Positions 17,227 through 26,592 are shown, numbered from the stretch's first letter. The stretch is 64,000 nt of DNA from Microvirga vignae (GCF_001017175.1 NZ_LCYG01000042.1:195155-259154); one strand, 5' to 3'. The notes: a model not told the origin generated them from the sequence alone. Made by a program: numbers and translations.

Positions 17227-17260
17227 CGACATGGGTTGCTTCTGGGCGAACTGCCGAAGA

Positions 17261-19042
17261 TCAGGAAACAGCCAAACTCATCTCGATGTCCTCCGACAGC
17301 TGCAGGCGGTGCAGGCGGGCATAGGTACCCCCCTTCGCGATCAGGGCCTCGTGCGGCCCCATTTCCACGATGCGTCCGGCCTCCATCACGACGATCCTGT
17401 CCGCATCGCGCACGGTCGAGAGACGATGGGCAATGACAAGGGTCGTACGGCCCTTCATGAGCTTCGCGATGGCATCCTGAACCAGGCGCTCGGATTCCGA
17501 ATCGAGGGCGCTCGTCGCCTCGTCCAGCAGGAGGATCGGCGCATTCTTGAGGAAGGCGCGTGCCAGGGAGATGCGCTGGCGCTCACCGCCCGAAAGACGC
17601 CCGCCGCCGGTGCCGACGATGGTGTCGTAGCCCATGGGCTGCTTCATAATGAAGTCGTGTGCCGCCGCAGCCTCTGCGGCTTTCACGATCTCCGCCTCGG
17701 AAGCGCCCGGGCGACCGAAGGCGATGTTGGCGCGGATGGTATCGTCGAAGAGCACCACGTCTTGGCTCACGACTGCGATGGCCTGACGCAGGCTCGCCAG
17801 CGTCACGTCGCGGATGTCCTGCCCGTCGATGAGGATCGCGCCGCCGTTCACGTCGTAAAGACGCGGCACGAGGGACAGCAGCGTCGATTTGCCGGAGCCG
17901 GAGCGGCCCACCAGTGCCGTGGTGCGACCAGCCTCGGCGACCAGATCGATGTGATCGATAGCTGTTGCGCCGCCATGGTAGGAGAAGGACAGATCAGAGA
18001 AGCGGACCTCGCCGCCTTTCAGCACGAGCGGCTTGGCATCCGGCTTGTCCTGGATCTTCGGGGCCTCGTCCATGATGGTGAAGGTACGATGGAGAGCGGC
18101 GGCCGCCTCCTGCAGGATGGCGTGGAGATTGCCGAGCGCCCGAATCGGCTGGGCGGCGATCAGCAGGGCACTGACGAAACCGGTGAAATCGCCCACTGTG
18201 CTGTTCTGGGACAGGATGCGCTGGCCGATCAGCACCAGGACCGCAGCCACCGCCACGCCGCCGCCCACTTCGAGCAGCGGATCGAGCCGCCCACGGGCAT
18301 TGGCGCCCTTCATCCTGAGACGGCGGATTTCGTCAAACGTTTTGGCAGCCTTGGCCTTGAGATAGCCCTCAAGCCTGTAAGTCTTGGCGAAGCGCGAGCC
18401 CGCCAGGCTCTCGGTGATGAGGCCTGCCATCTGGCCCGTCTGCTCCTGCGTGGATGCGGCGACGCGGCGCAGCTTGCGGCCGATCTTCTCTACCGGATAG
18501 ACGAAGAAGGGCACGGTAAGGCCCGCCACCAGCGCCATCATCGGGTCGATCCAGATCATCGCGCCGACCAGCGCGAGAACGGTCGTGACCTCGCGCAGGA
18601 ACACGGTGGACAGGCGGGTGAGCGCCTCTTTGATGAAGACAAAATCCGTGGTGAAGCGCTGGGTGAGCGCGGCCGGGCTCTCGCGCCCGACTTGAGCGAG
18701 GTCCGCCTCGATCAGATGACCATAGAGCTTGGTCTGCATATCGGCCTCGATGCGCGTCACCACCTTGTTGGTGAGCACGGTCAGCGCCAGCAGCGAAAAG
18801 CCTTTCACGGAAGTCACCGCAATCACGAAGAGCGGACCGAGATAGATCGCCGCCACGTCCTTCGTGTCGAAGGCATCGAAAGCCGCCTTGATGAGCACCG
18901 GGTAAAGCCCGGTTGAGCCCGCGACCAGGGCCACGAACACGAGCACGGTCAGCAGCGTCTTTGCGTGCGGGCGCATCCAGTCGCGCCAGAGGCGCCTGAT
19001 CAGGGGAAGGGTCTCGCCTGTAAAAAGGCTTTTGCGGGCCAT
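17261..19042 (-). CDS. MsbA-type ABC exporter (permease plus ATPase)
   Basis: A 593-residue half-transporter: six membrane helices in roughly the first 320 residues, then an ATPase domain with Walker A (GRSGSGKST), the signature RLSGGERQR, Walker B (ILLLDEATSALD) and the H-loop (VIAHRLST). Overall it resembles MsbA, which flips lipid A-core, and related lipid or drug exporters. It works as a dimer in the inner membrane. The short distance to the acpXL-lpxXL cluster fits a lipid A flippase, but paralogues of this type are common, so the substrate remains open. Confidence 0.85.
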   Translation of the reverse strand: MARKSLFTGETLPLIRRLWRDWMRPHAKTLLTVLVFVALVAGSTGLYPVLIKAAFDAFDTKDVAAIYLGPLFVIAVTSVKGFSLLALTVLTNKVVTRIEADMQTKLYGHLIEADLAQVGRESPAALTQRFTTDFVFIKEALTRLSTVFLREVTTVLALVGAMIWIDPMMALVAGLTVPFFVYPVEKIGRKLRRVAASTQEQTGQMAGLITESLAGSRFAKTYRLEGYLKAKAAKTFDEIRRLRMKGANARGRLDPLLEVGGGVAVAAVLVLIGQRILSQNSTVGDFTGFVSALLIAAQPIRALGNLHAILQEAAAALHRTFTIMDEAPKIQDKPDAKPLVLKGGEVRFSDLSFSYHGGATAIDHIDLVAEAGRTTALVGRSGSGKSTLLSLVPRLYDVNGGAILIDGQDIRDVTLASLRQAIAVVSQDVVLFDDTIRANIAFGRPGASEAEIVKAAEAAAAHDFIMKQPMGYDTIVGTGGGRLSGGERQRISLARAFLKNAPILLLDEATSALDSESERLVQDAIAKLMKGRTTLVIAHRLSTVRDADRIVVMEAGRIVEMGPHEALIAKGGTYARLHRLQLSEDIEMSLAVS

Positions 19043-19221
19043 AGCGGTGCTTCAAACTCTCAGTGACAGGCCGCGAGTTACCACGCGAAGCCCGTCACCG
19101 GCAAATTCCGCTCCGTCGCACCTGAAGCATTATTGCAGCGCCACTTTGGGAAAGCTCAGCCCTTCCCTCGACACTTCCCCGTTTCTGTGGCTGAGTTCGC
19201 CTCGTTTGGAGAGGAATAGCC

Positions 19222-19848
19222 GTGCCCCTTGAAACCTGGCTCGCCTTTACCGCTGCGGCCGCCGTGCTGCTCGTCGTTCCGGGGCCGACCATCCTGCTGG
19301 TCGTGTCCTACGCGCTCGGACAGGGCTGGCGCACGGCTTTACCCATGGCGGTTGGCGTGGCTCTCGGGGATTTCACGGCCATGACGCTGTCGCTGCTGGG
19401 TCTTGGCGCCTTGCTTGCCGCATCGGCGACGGTTTTCACGGTCCTGAAATGGATCGGGGCCGCCTATATCGTGTGGCTCGGCATCAAGCTCTGGCGAGCG
19501 GGCGGAAGCCTCGATGTCACGCCTCGGACGGATGCCGCATCGTCCCTGAAGATGCTCGGCCACGCATGGCTCGTGACGGCTCTCAACCCGAAGGGACTCG
19601 TGTTCTTCGTGGCCTTCCTGCCGCAGTTCATCGACCCGAAGCTCGCCTTTCTGCCGCAGGTGAGCGTATGCACCGCAACCTTTCTGATTCTGGCCTTCGC
19701 GAACGTCCTCACCTATGCGCTCATCGCCTCGCGGGCCAGGCAGGCCGTCCGCAATCCACGGACGATCGGCCTCATCAACAAGGCCGGCGGCAGCTTCCTG
19801 ATCGGTGCAGGGATCGCGACCGTGGCGTTGAAGGCAGGACAATCCTGA
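19222..19848 (+). CDS. LysE/RhtB-family amino acid exporter
   Basis: A 208-residue protein with about six membrane segments, the family motifs VVPGPTILLVVSYALG near the N-terminus and TALNPKGLVFFVAFLPQFID in the middle. GTG 19222 is the start, preceded by GGAGAGGAA. The substrate is unknown. It stands alone, followed by a palindromic repeat of a different type from the others. Confidence 0.85.
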   Translation: MPLETWLAFTAAAAVLLVVPGPTILLVVSYALGQGWRTALPMAVGVALGDFTAMTLSLLGLGALLAASATVFTVLKWIGAAYIVWLGIKLWRAGGSLDVTPRTDAASSLKMLGHAWLVTALNPKGLVFFVAFLPQFIDPKLAFLPQVSVCTATFLILAFANVLTYALIASRARQAVRNPRTIGLINKAGGSFLIGAGIATVALKAGQS

Positions 19849-19879
19849 ACCAGGCCCAATCCTGAACTCTGTTCTTAAG

Positions 19880-19986
19880 CCCTCGTCCTGAGGAGACCTT
19901 TAGGCCGTCTCGAAGGACGAGGGCGTCTCCAGTGCTGCCTGGATCATCCTTCGAGACGCAGCCTCACGGCTCTGCCTCTCGGGATG
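19880..19986. repeat. Double palindromic repeat (third repeat type)
   Basis: Two adjacent imperfect palindromes fill the gap before the transketolase-like gene. The first pairs CCCTCGTCCT (19880-19889) with AGGACGAGGG (19914-19923); the second pairs CATCC-CGAGA-GCAG with CTGC-TCTCG-GGATG (about 19944-19986). The CCTTCGAGAC/GTCTCGAAGG theme recurs in both halves. It could also end transcription from either side. Confidence 0.6.
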
Positions 19987-20022
19987 AGAAAGGGAGTGAT
20001 AACCCCTCTCGGAATACTGGCG

Positions 20023-22419
20023 TCACACAGCCTTGAGGTATCGCATCGGACGGCCCGGTGCGATCATCTCGGCGGCGGCGATGATGCCTTGCGCATCGAT
20101 GCCGAAATGGCGGTAGAGATCCCTGATCGTGCCGGTCTGGCCGAAATGCTCCACGCCGAGCGAGCGGGTGCGATGGCCCATGACGGAGCCCATCCAGGCG
20201 AGCGTCGCCGGATGACCGTCGATCACGGTGACCAGCCCGCAATGGGCCGGCACGTCGGCGAGCAGCCGTTCCACATGGCTCCTGGCGTGCACGAGGCCGC
20301 GCTCGCGGGCACGCTGCGCCGCCGTCCAGCCCGCATTGAGCCGGTCTGCCGAGGTAATCGCCAGCAGTCCGATGTCGCGACGATCCTCTGCCATCAGGCC
20401 CACCGCCTCGATGGCTTCCGGCGCGACCGCGCCCGTATAGGCGACGACGACTTGAGCATTGGGGCCAGGCTTTCTGAGCCAATAGGCGCCCGCCATGATG
20501 TCGTCGGCGAGGTCCGGCATCATCTCGCGCTGCGGCTGTTCGAGGGTGCGCGTGGACAGACGCAGGTAGACCGAGCCGCCGGTCTCGTCGCGCAGCCAGG
20601 TCTTCTCGTTCGGCTCGCCCTCGCCGTTGCGCTGCATGTAGTCGAAGGCCCAGCGCATGATGACGGCGAGTTCATCCACGAAAGCGGGCTCGAACGACGC
20701 GAGGCCGTCCTGCGCCATGCCGACCAGCGGCGTACCGATGGATTGATGCGCACCGCCCTCCGGCGCGAGCGTCACGCCGGAAGGCGTGGCGACGAGCATG
20801 AAGCGGGCATCCTGATAACACGCATAGTTCAGCGCATCCGCGCCGCGGTAGATGAACGGATCGTAGAGCGTTCCGATGGGGAGCAGCCGCTCGCCGAAGA
20901 TCGAATGCGAGAGGCCCAAAGCGGAGAGCACGATGAAGAGGTTCATCTCCGCGATGCCGAGCTCCAGATGCTGGCCCTGCGGCGAGAACTCCCAATTGTA
21001 GGTCGAGGGAATCCGCTCCTTCTTGAAGGTATCGACCATACTGTTGCGGGCAAAAAGCCCGCGCCGGTTCACCCAGGCACCGAGATTGGTCGAGACCGTC
21101 ACGTCCGGCGCGGTGGTGACGACGCGATCGGCGAGCGCATGGTTAGAGCGCGCGAGCTCATTGAGGATGAGGCCGAAGCCCTGCTGCGTGGACATGGACG
21201 GGTTCGTTGGGAACGAGAGCTTTTCCGGCACCGGCACTGTTGGCGCGGAATAACGCCGCCGTCCCTTCTGCACGAAGGGCACCTTTTTCAGGAATTCTTC
21301 GAGCTCTCCTTGAGGGATCTTAACACCCTCGAACTTGTCCCACTCATGGCCCGGGCGCACGCCCTGCGTCTCGCGCCAAGCCTCCATCTGTTTCGGCGTC
21401 AGAAGGCCAGAATGGTTGTCCTTGTGGCCCGCAAGCGGCAGGCCGAAGCCCTTGATGGTGTAGGCGATGAAACAGACCGGCTTGTCGTGGTGCCGCGCCT
21501 TCTCGAAGGCGTCCAGCAGGCTCGGCAAATCATGCCCGCCGAGATTGGACATGAGCCGCGCCAGTTCCTCGTCGGTCCGCTTCTCGATGAGGCGCGTGAC
21601 GGGGCCCTGATCGCCGAGATCGTCGAGCAGACGCCTCCTCCATGCAGCCCCACCCTGGAAGGTGAGCGCGGAATAGAGCTGATTCGGGCAGCAATCGATC
21701 CAGGCCTTCAGCTTGTCGCCGCCGGGCTCGGCGAAAGCCTCCTTCATCAGCGATCCGTATTTCAGGATCACCACCTCCCAGCCGAAATTGCGGAACAGCG
21801 CCTCAAAGCGCTCCCACAGGCCTTCGCGGATGACGGCATCGAGGCTCTGTCGGTTGTAGTCGACGATCCACCACGTATTGCGCACGCCGTGCTTCCAGCC
21901 TTCCAGCAGCGCCTCGAAGATGTTGCCCTCGTCCATCTCCGCATCGCCGACCAGCGAGATCATGCGGCCTTCCGGATGATCCTTCGCCCAGCCATGGGCC
22001 TTCACGTAATCCTGCACGAGGCTCGCAAAAAGCGTCTGCGCGACGCCGAGACCCACGGAGCCCGTGGAGAAATCGACATCGTCCACGTCCTTGGTGCGGG
22101 AGGGATAGGATTGCGCGCCCTTGTAGCCGCGGAAATTTTCGAGCTTTTCGCGGGTCTGATTGCCGAAGAGATACTGGATCGCGTGGAAGATCGGGCTCGC
22201 ATGGGGCTTTACCGCCACCCGGTCCTCCGGTCGCAGCACCGAGAAATAGAGCGCCGTCAGGATCGTGGAGAGCGAAGCCGAGGACGCCTGGTGCCCGCCG
22301 ATCTTCAACCCGTCCTCGTTGGGACGCAGGTGATTGGCGTTGTGAATCGTCCAGGTCGAAAGCCAGAGCACCTTGCGCTCGAGTTCCTGAAGACAAGCAA
22401 GACGCCGTGCGTCGACCAT
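20023..22419 (-). CDS. AceE/transketolase-like thiamine diphosphate enzyme
   Basis: A protein of 798 residues. The thiamine-binding motif reads GDAEMDEGN, with a downstream WIVDYNRQSLD, which is nearer to the homodimeric pyruvate dehydrogenase E1 (AceE, GDGEMDEP) than to classical transketolase; the central and C-terminal domains (MSTQQGFGLILNEL, QGQHLELGIAEMNLF, GVEHFGQTGTIRDLYRHFGI) follow the AceE/transketolase order. It may be a pyruvate or other 2-oxoacid dehydrogenase component or a transketolase. No E2 or E3 gene is adjacent. ATG 22419 is preferred; the longer frame adds 25 residues. Its real substrate is undecided. Confidence 0.75.
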   Translation of the reverse strand: MVDARRLACLQELERKVLWLSTWTIHNANHLRPNEDGLKIGGHQASSASLSTILTALYFSVLRPEDRVAVKPHASPIFHAIQYLFGNQTREKLENFRGYKGAQSYPSRTKDVDDVDFSTGSVGLGVAQTLFASLVQDYVKAHGWAKDHPEGRMISLVGDAEMDEGNIFEALLEGWKHGVRNTWWIVDYNRQSLDAVIREGLWERFEALFRNFGWEVVILKYGSLMKEAFAEPGGDKLKAWIDCCPNQLYSALTFQGGAAWRRRLLDDLGDQGPVTRLIEKRTDEELARLMSNLGGHDLPSLLDAFEKARHHDKPVCFIAYTIKGFGLPLAGHKDNHSGLLTPKQMEAWRETQGVRPGHEWDKFEGVKIPQGELEEFLKKVPFVQKGRRRYSAPTVPVPEKLSFPTNPSMSTQQGFGLILNELARSNHALADRVVTTAPDVTVSTNLGAWVNRRGLFARNSMVDTFKKERIPSTYNWEFSPQGQHLELGIAEMNLFIVLSALGLSHSIFGERLLPIGTLYDPFIYRGADALNYACYQDARFMLVATPSGVTLAPEGGAHQSIGTPLVGMAQDGLASFEPAFVDELAVIMRWAFDYMQRNGEGEPNEKTWLRDETGGSVYLRLSTRTLEQPQREMMPDLADDIMAGAYWLRKPGPNAQVVVAYTGAVAPEAIEAVGLMAEDRRDIGLLAITSADRLNAGWTAAQRARERGLVHARSHVERLLADVPAHCGLVTVIDGHPATLAWMGSVMGHRTRSLGVEHFGQTGTIRDLYRHFGIDAQGIIAAAEMIAPGRPMRYLKAV

Positions 22420-22560
22420 CGTATCCTCCAAGGTTTGCCCCAGATGCCGCAGATCTCCCCTCGATCGAGGCCGAAACAGGATGGCATCAGGCATTATTGG
22501 TGTTCAACCGTTATCAGAGGGCGCTCCCCGCTGCCACCGCGACGGAAGGTGCAGAGGCTC

Positions 22561-23709
22561 TCATGCGTCCTCCGCCTCTTCCTCCCCAAAATCCCCGTTG
22601 AGCCGGAGACCGTCAATCCAGGTTTCACCCTTTCTCTTGACGACCCGTCGCGGTGAGACCCCGCCATAGCGTGCAATGGCGTCGGCAAGCGGCTCGGAAT
22701 GGGTCACCAGCCAGACCTGCGTGCGTTTCGAGGCCGCTACGATCATGCGCGCGAGCGGTTCGAGCAGATCGGGATGCAGGCTCGTCTCGGGCTCATTCAG
22801 GGCAATGAAAGGCGGGAGACGATAGGAGAGAAGCGCTCCGGCGAGCGCCAGGAAATGCAGCGTGCCATCGGATAATTCGGAGGGCTCGAAGACGCGCTTC
22901 GGAAAGTCGGGGAAGATCACGCCAAAGGTGGCATGCCGGTCGGGAGCCGGAATGACGAGGCGTGCTCCGGGAAAGGCATCGTCGAAGGCCCTATCCAGGT
23001 CCACCGTATCTTCCCGGATATGGGCCAAGGTCGCGAAGACCGCTGCAAGGTTGGAGCCGTCGGAGGCGAGCGTCGGCGAGGTCACCGCAAGGCAGGGCTG
23101 GCGGAGAGCGGATCCAGCATCGGTGCGGAAATCATGAAAGAACCGCCATTCGAGCATCGTGCGGCGGGCCAGGTGCAAATCGGGAAAAGCGGCCGCATCC
23201 TGCAATGAGCCGAGAGCTGTCTCGGAAGGCAAAATCTCGCTGCCCAAGGGGCGCTTCAGTCCCTCCTCGTCCAGGCAATGCCCTCGTGGGCCCCGCCTCT
23301 CTAGAAGTGTCTTCGAACGTTTGCACGCTTCATAGACAAGAGTTTCCGCCTTGATCTGGGGCTCAAGCTGAAAACCCGCACCCAATAATTCGACCAGCCC
23401 TGTCTCGACATTGTAATCAAGATTATAGTCGCCGGTCCCCTCTCCCGACAGGCGGACCCCGAGGCGCACTCGCACTGGATCCCTGGCGCTGCGCTGGCCC
23501 GCCCAATAAACGGCGTCGAAACCACCTTCTGCCGCGAGGTCGCGGGTGAGCGCTCCGGTGGCGGCCGATTGCAGGAGCTGGAGCGAGCGGTAGAGGTTCG
23601 TCTTTCCCGTTCCGTTCGCGCCTACGAAGACGGACAGAGGCTCGACGGGAAAGCGGATGTGCCTGAGGGAGCGATATCCTGCGGCAAAAACTTCTTTGAT
23701 CACGAGCAT
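22561..23709 (-). CDS. AAA ATPase of the RecF/SMC-like (ABC) class
   Basis: A 382-residue protein. Walker A is GANGTGKTN (about residues 30-38), the ABC-like signature appears in ELSDGTLHFLAL, and Walker B with the catalytic acid is FIALNEPETSLHP, followed by a histidine switch in VTHSEPLADAI. Such small ATPases (COG4637-like) occur widely, sometimes with nuclease partners in defence systems; here no partner gene flanks it, so a stand-alone function is likely. The function is unknown. Confidence 0.75.
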   Translation of the reverse strand: MLVIKEVFAAGYRSLRHIRFPVEPLSVFVGANGTGKTNLYRSLQLLQSAATGALTRDLAAEGGFDAVYWAGQRSARDPVRVRLGVRLSGEGTGDYNLDYNVETGLVELLGAGFQLEPQIKAETLVYEACKRSKTLLERRGPRGHCLDEEGLKRPLGSEILPSETALGSLQDAAAFPDLHLARRTMLEWRFFHDFRTDAGSALRQPCLAVTSPTLASDGSNLAAVFATLAHIREDTVDLDRAFDDAFPGARLVIPAPDRHATFGVIFPDFPKRVFEPSELSDGTLHFLALAGALLSYRLPPFIALNEPETSLHPDLLEPLARMIVAASKRTQVWLVTHSEPLADAIARYGGVSPRRVVKRKGETWIDGLRLNGDFGEEEAEDA

Positions 23710-23765
23710 GAGGTGGACACATCACAATTGAGCATGTGACCTTATCCGGTCCAAACGCCAGCCGC

Positions 23766-23794
23766 AAAAACGAAAAGCCCGCCTGGCGGCGGGC
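23766..23794 (-). terminator. Intrinsic terminator of the tRNA-Gly gene
   Basis: On the minus strand a perfect 7-bp stem GCCCGCC/GGCGGGC (23794-23777) with a 4-base loop is followed by TTTTCGTTTTT. It lies 29 bases past the tRNA 3' end. Confidence 0.85.
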
Positions 23795-23822
23795 CTTCGT
23801 GAAACCCTCAAACTGAGAGAAT

Positions 23823-23897
23823 TGGAGCGGGCGAAGGGATTCGAACCCTCGACCCCAACCTTGGCAAGGTTGTGCTCTACCCCTGAGCTACACCCGC
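23823..23897 (-). tRNA. tRNA-Gly (anticodon GCC)
   Basis: Read on the minus strand from 23897, the cloverleaf is complete: acceptor arm GCGGGTG pairing with CGCCCGC (one G-U pair), a D-arm with GCTC...GAGC, anticodon loop TTGCCAA giving GCC, and a T-arm with GGTTCGAATCC. The discriminator base is T and the CCA end is encoded. It reads GGC glycine codons, frequent in this GC-rich genome. Confidence 0.97.
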
Positions 23898-24032
23898 GCT
23901 CCGCAATGCCGAGGCATCGTTGCGAGGCCGCTGATTTGCCCCAAAACGATTCACATTGCAAGGGGTTTTCGCCAAACTTTTTGACGCGGCGCTTGAGCCT
24001 GCTTTCCCGGGCCGGTAGAAGCCTGGGGCACG

Positions 24033-24587
24033 TTGGAGTTTCAAGAAAGTTCTTTCCCCTTGCCTCATCTCTCTCCCAAAGAACTCCTGGACCGCCTGGA
24101 CGCGCTCGGCATTCCGTCCGAAACGGTGGAGCACGAGCCCGTCTTCACGGTGGCCCAATCGAAGTCCGTCAAGGAGCAGGTCCCGGGAGCCCATTCCAAG
24201 AACCTGTTCGTGAAGGACAAGAAGGGGCGCTTCTTCCTCATCTCTGCCAAACACGACACCGCCATCGACCTCAAGCGCACTCATGAGGCCATCGGCGCCT
24301 CGGGCCGCCTGTCCTTCGGCTCCGCCGAGCAGCTGCGCACCATGCTCGGCGTCGAACCCGGCTCCGTCACCGCTTTCGCGGTGGTGAACGATACGGACGG
24401 CAAGGTGACGATGGTGCTCGATGCCAACCTCATGGAGCATGAGCGGGTGAACTTTCATCCGCTGGTCAATTCCATGACCACCGGCGTCTCGCGGGAGGAT
24501 CTGGTGAAGTTTCTTCGCGCAACGGGCCACGACCCGCTGATTCTTCGCCTGCCGGAGCCGCCTGCGGAATTGCCAGAGAGTGCTTAA
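24033..24587 (+). CDS. proX: Prolyl-tRNA editing protein ProX (YbaK/EbsC superfamily)
   Basis: A protein of up to 184 residues with the YbaK/ProX fold: ETVEHEPVFTVAQ, the lysine-containing KNLFVKDKKGRFFLI core, and VNDTDGKVTMVLDANLM. ProX deacylates mischarged Ala-tRNA(Pro) in trans. Two starts are possible: TTG 24033 or TTG 24060; the latter removes nine residues that are not part of the fold. The cnoX-like gene follows after about 50 bases. Confidence 0.85.
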   Translation: MEFQESSFPLPHLSPKELLDRLDALGIPSETVEHEPVFTVAQSKSVKEQVPGAHSKNLFVKDKKGRFFLISAKHDTAIDLKRTHEAIGASGRLSFGSAEQLRTMLGVEPGSVTAFAVVNDTDGKVTMVLDANLMEHERVNFHPLVNSMTTGVSREDLVKFLRATGHDPLILRLPEPPAELPESA

Positions 24588-24639
24588 GCTCCCATCTAGG
24601 CCAAAAGCTTCTTCTCACGATGAGCCCTTCGAGGATCGC

Positions 24640-25545
24640 ATGTTGACCGATAACCCCTCCCCTGGAATGCCGTCCGACGATCTCGTGAAGGACACCACCA
24701 CCGCCAATTTCCGCCAGGACGTGTTGACCGAATCGATGAACCAGCCGGTGCTGGTCGATTTCTGGGCGCCCTGGTGCGGCCCCTGCAAACAGCTCACCCC
24801 GGTTCTGGAAAAGGTCGTGCGGGCTGCCGGCGGCAAGGTGAAGCTCGTGAAGATGAACATCGACGAGCATCCGCAGATCGCGGGCCAGCTCGGCGTGCAA
24901 TCGATTCCCGCCGTTTTCGCCTTCCAGCGCGGCCAGCCGGTGGACGGCTTCATGGGCGCCCTGCCGGAAAGCCAGCTGAAAGGTTTCATCGAGCGTCTCG
25001 TTGGCCCCTTGGGCCCGGGCGCGGTGGAAGAAACTCTGGCCGAGGCGGACCAGCTCGTGGCCGCCGGCGACATGGCAGGCGCGGCCGAGCTCTATGCCGC
25101 CGTTCTCTCGCAGGATCCCGAGAACACCACGGCGCTCGCCGCCCTCGTGAAGCTCCATGTGGAGGTGGGCGATCTGGAGGGCGCCAAGCGCTTCCTCGCC
25201 ATGGCGCCTGCTGCCAAGGCGAGCGATCCGGTGATGGCGGGCGCGCGCGCTGCCGTGGAGCTCGCCGAACAGGCGGGCTCGCTCGGCGATATGGCCGAGC
25301 TTCAGCGCAAGGTCGAGGCGGATCCGCTCGATCATCAGGCGCGATTCGACCTCGCGGTTGCGTTGAATGCCCGCGGAAAGCGCGAGGAAGCGGTCAATCA
25401 CCTCCTTGAAATCGTTCGCCGCGACCGCAATTGGAACGACGACGGCGCACGCAAGCAGCTCGTTCAGTTCTTCGAGGCCTGGGGCCCGATGGACGAGATG
25501 ACCATTGCGGGGCGGCGGAGGCTCTCTTCGCTTCTGTTCGCCTGA
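24640..25545 (+). CDS. Thioredoxin-TPR protein of the CnoX/YbbN type
   Basis: A 301-residue protein: an N-terminal thioredoxin domain with an intact WCGPCK active site (C46, C49), then a helical TPR-like region (about residues 125-300, e.g. DQLVAAGDMAGAAELYAAVL). This architecture is that of CnoX/YbbN, a holdase that passes unfolded proteins to GroEL and guards against oxidation. E. coli CnoX lacks the CxxC pair, so the protein here could also retain oxidoreductase activity. It is followed 29 bases later by the Lon-N gene. Confidence 0.85.
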   Translation: MLTDNPSPGMPSDDLVKDTTTANFRQDVLTESMNQPVLVDFWAPWCGPCKQLTPVLEKVVRAAGGKVKLVKMNIDEHPQIAGQLGVQSIPAVFAFQRGQPVDGFMGALPESQLKGFIERLVGPLGPGAVEETLAEADQLVAAGDMAGAAELYAAVLSQDPENTTALAALVKLHVEVGDLEGAKRFLAMAPAAKASDPVMAGARAAVELAEQAGSLGDMAELQRKVEADPLDHQARFDLAVALNARGKREEAVNHLLEIVRRDRNWNDDGARKQLVQFFEAWGPMDEMTIAGRRRLSSLLFA

Positions 25546-25574
25546 CGCCTCTGAACGCCAACGGAGAGATCGGC

Positions 25575-26246
25575 ATGGGAATGAACGCGGTATACCGGGG
25601 GCCGGACGATTGCCCATCGGTCATCGCCGTCTTTCCCCTGCCCGGCGCGCTGCTTCTGCCGCGCGGGCAGATGCCGCTCAACATCTTCGAGCCGCGCTAC
25701 ATCGCCATGGTGGATCAGGCGCTCAGGACCGACCGCGTGATCGGCATGATCCAGCCGGATGCCGACAGCGATCCCCATTCCATCATCCCGAAGCTCTATT
25801 CCGTCGGCTGCGCGGGCCGCATCACGCAATTCGCCGAAACAGGTGACGGCCGCTATCTCATCACGCTGATCGGCATCTCGCGCTTTCGCGTGGAGGAGGA
25901 GTTGCCGCCCATCGATTCCTTCCGCCGCTGTCGCGTGACCTTCGAGCCCTTCGTGAACGATTTCACCGCGCGTGCCGGAGAAACGGAGGTCGACCGTGCC
26001 GGCGTCGTGAAGGCCCTGCGCGATTTCGTCGATGCGGCGCATGTGAAGGTGGATTGGCGTGGCATCGAGGAAGCCCCCAACGAGGCACTCGTGAATGCCT
26101 TATGCATGATGAGCCCCTTCGGCATCCGTGAGAAACAAGCGCTTCTCGAAGCGCCAGATTTGAAAACCCGTGCGGAAGTTCTCATCGCGCTGACCGAAAT
26201 CGAACTGGCGCGTGGCGGCGTCAGCTCCGACTCGACGCTGCAATAG
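25575..26246 (+). CDS. LON peptidase substrate-binding (Lon-N) domain protein
   Basis: A 223-residue stand-alone Lon N-terminal domain: VIAVFPLPGALLLPRGQMPL and NIFEPRYIAMVD open the fold, GCAGRITQFAETGDGRYLI follows. There is no ATPase or protease part. Such proteins may deliver or bind substrates; no reaction is known. Start ATG 25575 (MGMNAVYRG) is chosen as the first one after the thioredoxin stop; the longer frame overlaps that gene. The Trm112 gene follows after 8 bases. Confidence 0.8.
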   Translation: MGMNAVYRGPDDCPSVIAVFPLPGALLLPRGQMPLNIFEPRYIAMVDQALRTDRVIGMIQPDADSDPHSIIPKLYSVGCAGRITQFAETGDGRYLITLIGISRFRVEEELPPIDSFRRCRVTFEPFVNDFTARAGETEVDRAGVVKALRDFVDAAHVKVDWRGIEEAPNEALVNALCMMSPFGIREKQALLEAPDLKTRAEVLIALTEIELARGGVSSDSTLQ

Positions 26247-26254
26247 GATAGATC

Positions 26255-26485
26255 ATGTCTGCAGAGATAGGTGTTTCACCCCAAGCCGACGCTCCCCAGC
26301 CTGTGGAGGCGACGCGCATCGACCCGAAGCTCCTCGAGCTTCTCGTCTGTCCACTGACCAAGGAAACGCTGGAATACGACGCCAAGCGCCAGGAGCTCAT
26401 CAGCCGCCGCGCGAAGCTCGCCTACCCGATCCGCGACGGCATCCCGATCATGCTGCCGGAAGAGGCCCGGCAGCTGACGGATTGA
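26255..26485 (+). CDS. Trm112-family protein (UPF0434)
   Basis: A 76-residue protein with the Trm112 core [17 protein letters not shown] and [16 protein letters not shown]. In eukaryotes Trm112 activates methyltransferases; the bacterial homologues are small, often annotated as UPF0434/YcaR. Only one of the cysteines of the zinc-binding form is visible (VCPLTK), as in many bacterial members. It is the last gene of a run starting at cnoX. Confidence 0.85.
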   Translation: MSAEIGVSPQADAPQPVEATRIDPKLLELLVCPLTKETLEYDAKRQELISRRAKLAYPIRDGIPIMLPEEARQLTD

Positions 26486-26499
26486 AAGTAAGAATGCTT

Positions 26500-26580
26500 G
26501 TAATGGCCGGGCTCGTCTCGGCCGTCCACGCCTTTCGACACGGGTAAGGCGTGGATCCCCGGAACAAGTCCGGGATGACG
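26500..26580. repeat. GTCAT...ATGAC-type palindromic element (copy 3)
   Basis: Starts with GTAATGGCCGGG, ends with AGTCCGGGATGAC, and contains the inverted pair CCACGCC/GGCGTGG. It fills most of the 107-base gap between the convergent Trm112 and lyase genes. Confidence 0.7.
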
Positions 26581-26592
26581 AAGAGGGTGTCA

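Noticed and set aside
19984..22656. An 890-codon open frame on the plus strand
   Set aside because: It is the mirror of the AceE-like gene; no ribosome site, signal or motif.
22561..23709. The AAA ATPase as part of an anti-phage defence system
   Set aside because: OLD- and Gabija-like ATPases resemble it, but no nuclease or other effector gene is adjacent; neighbours are housekeeping genes.
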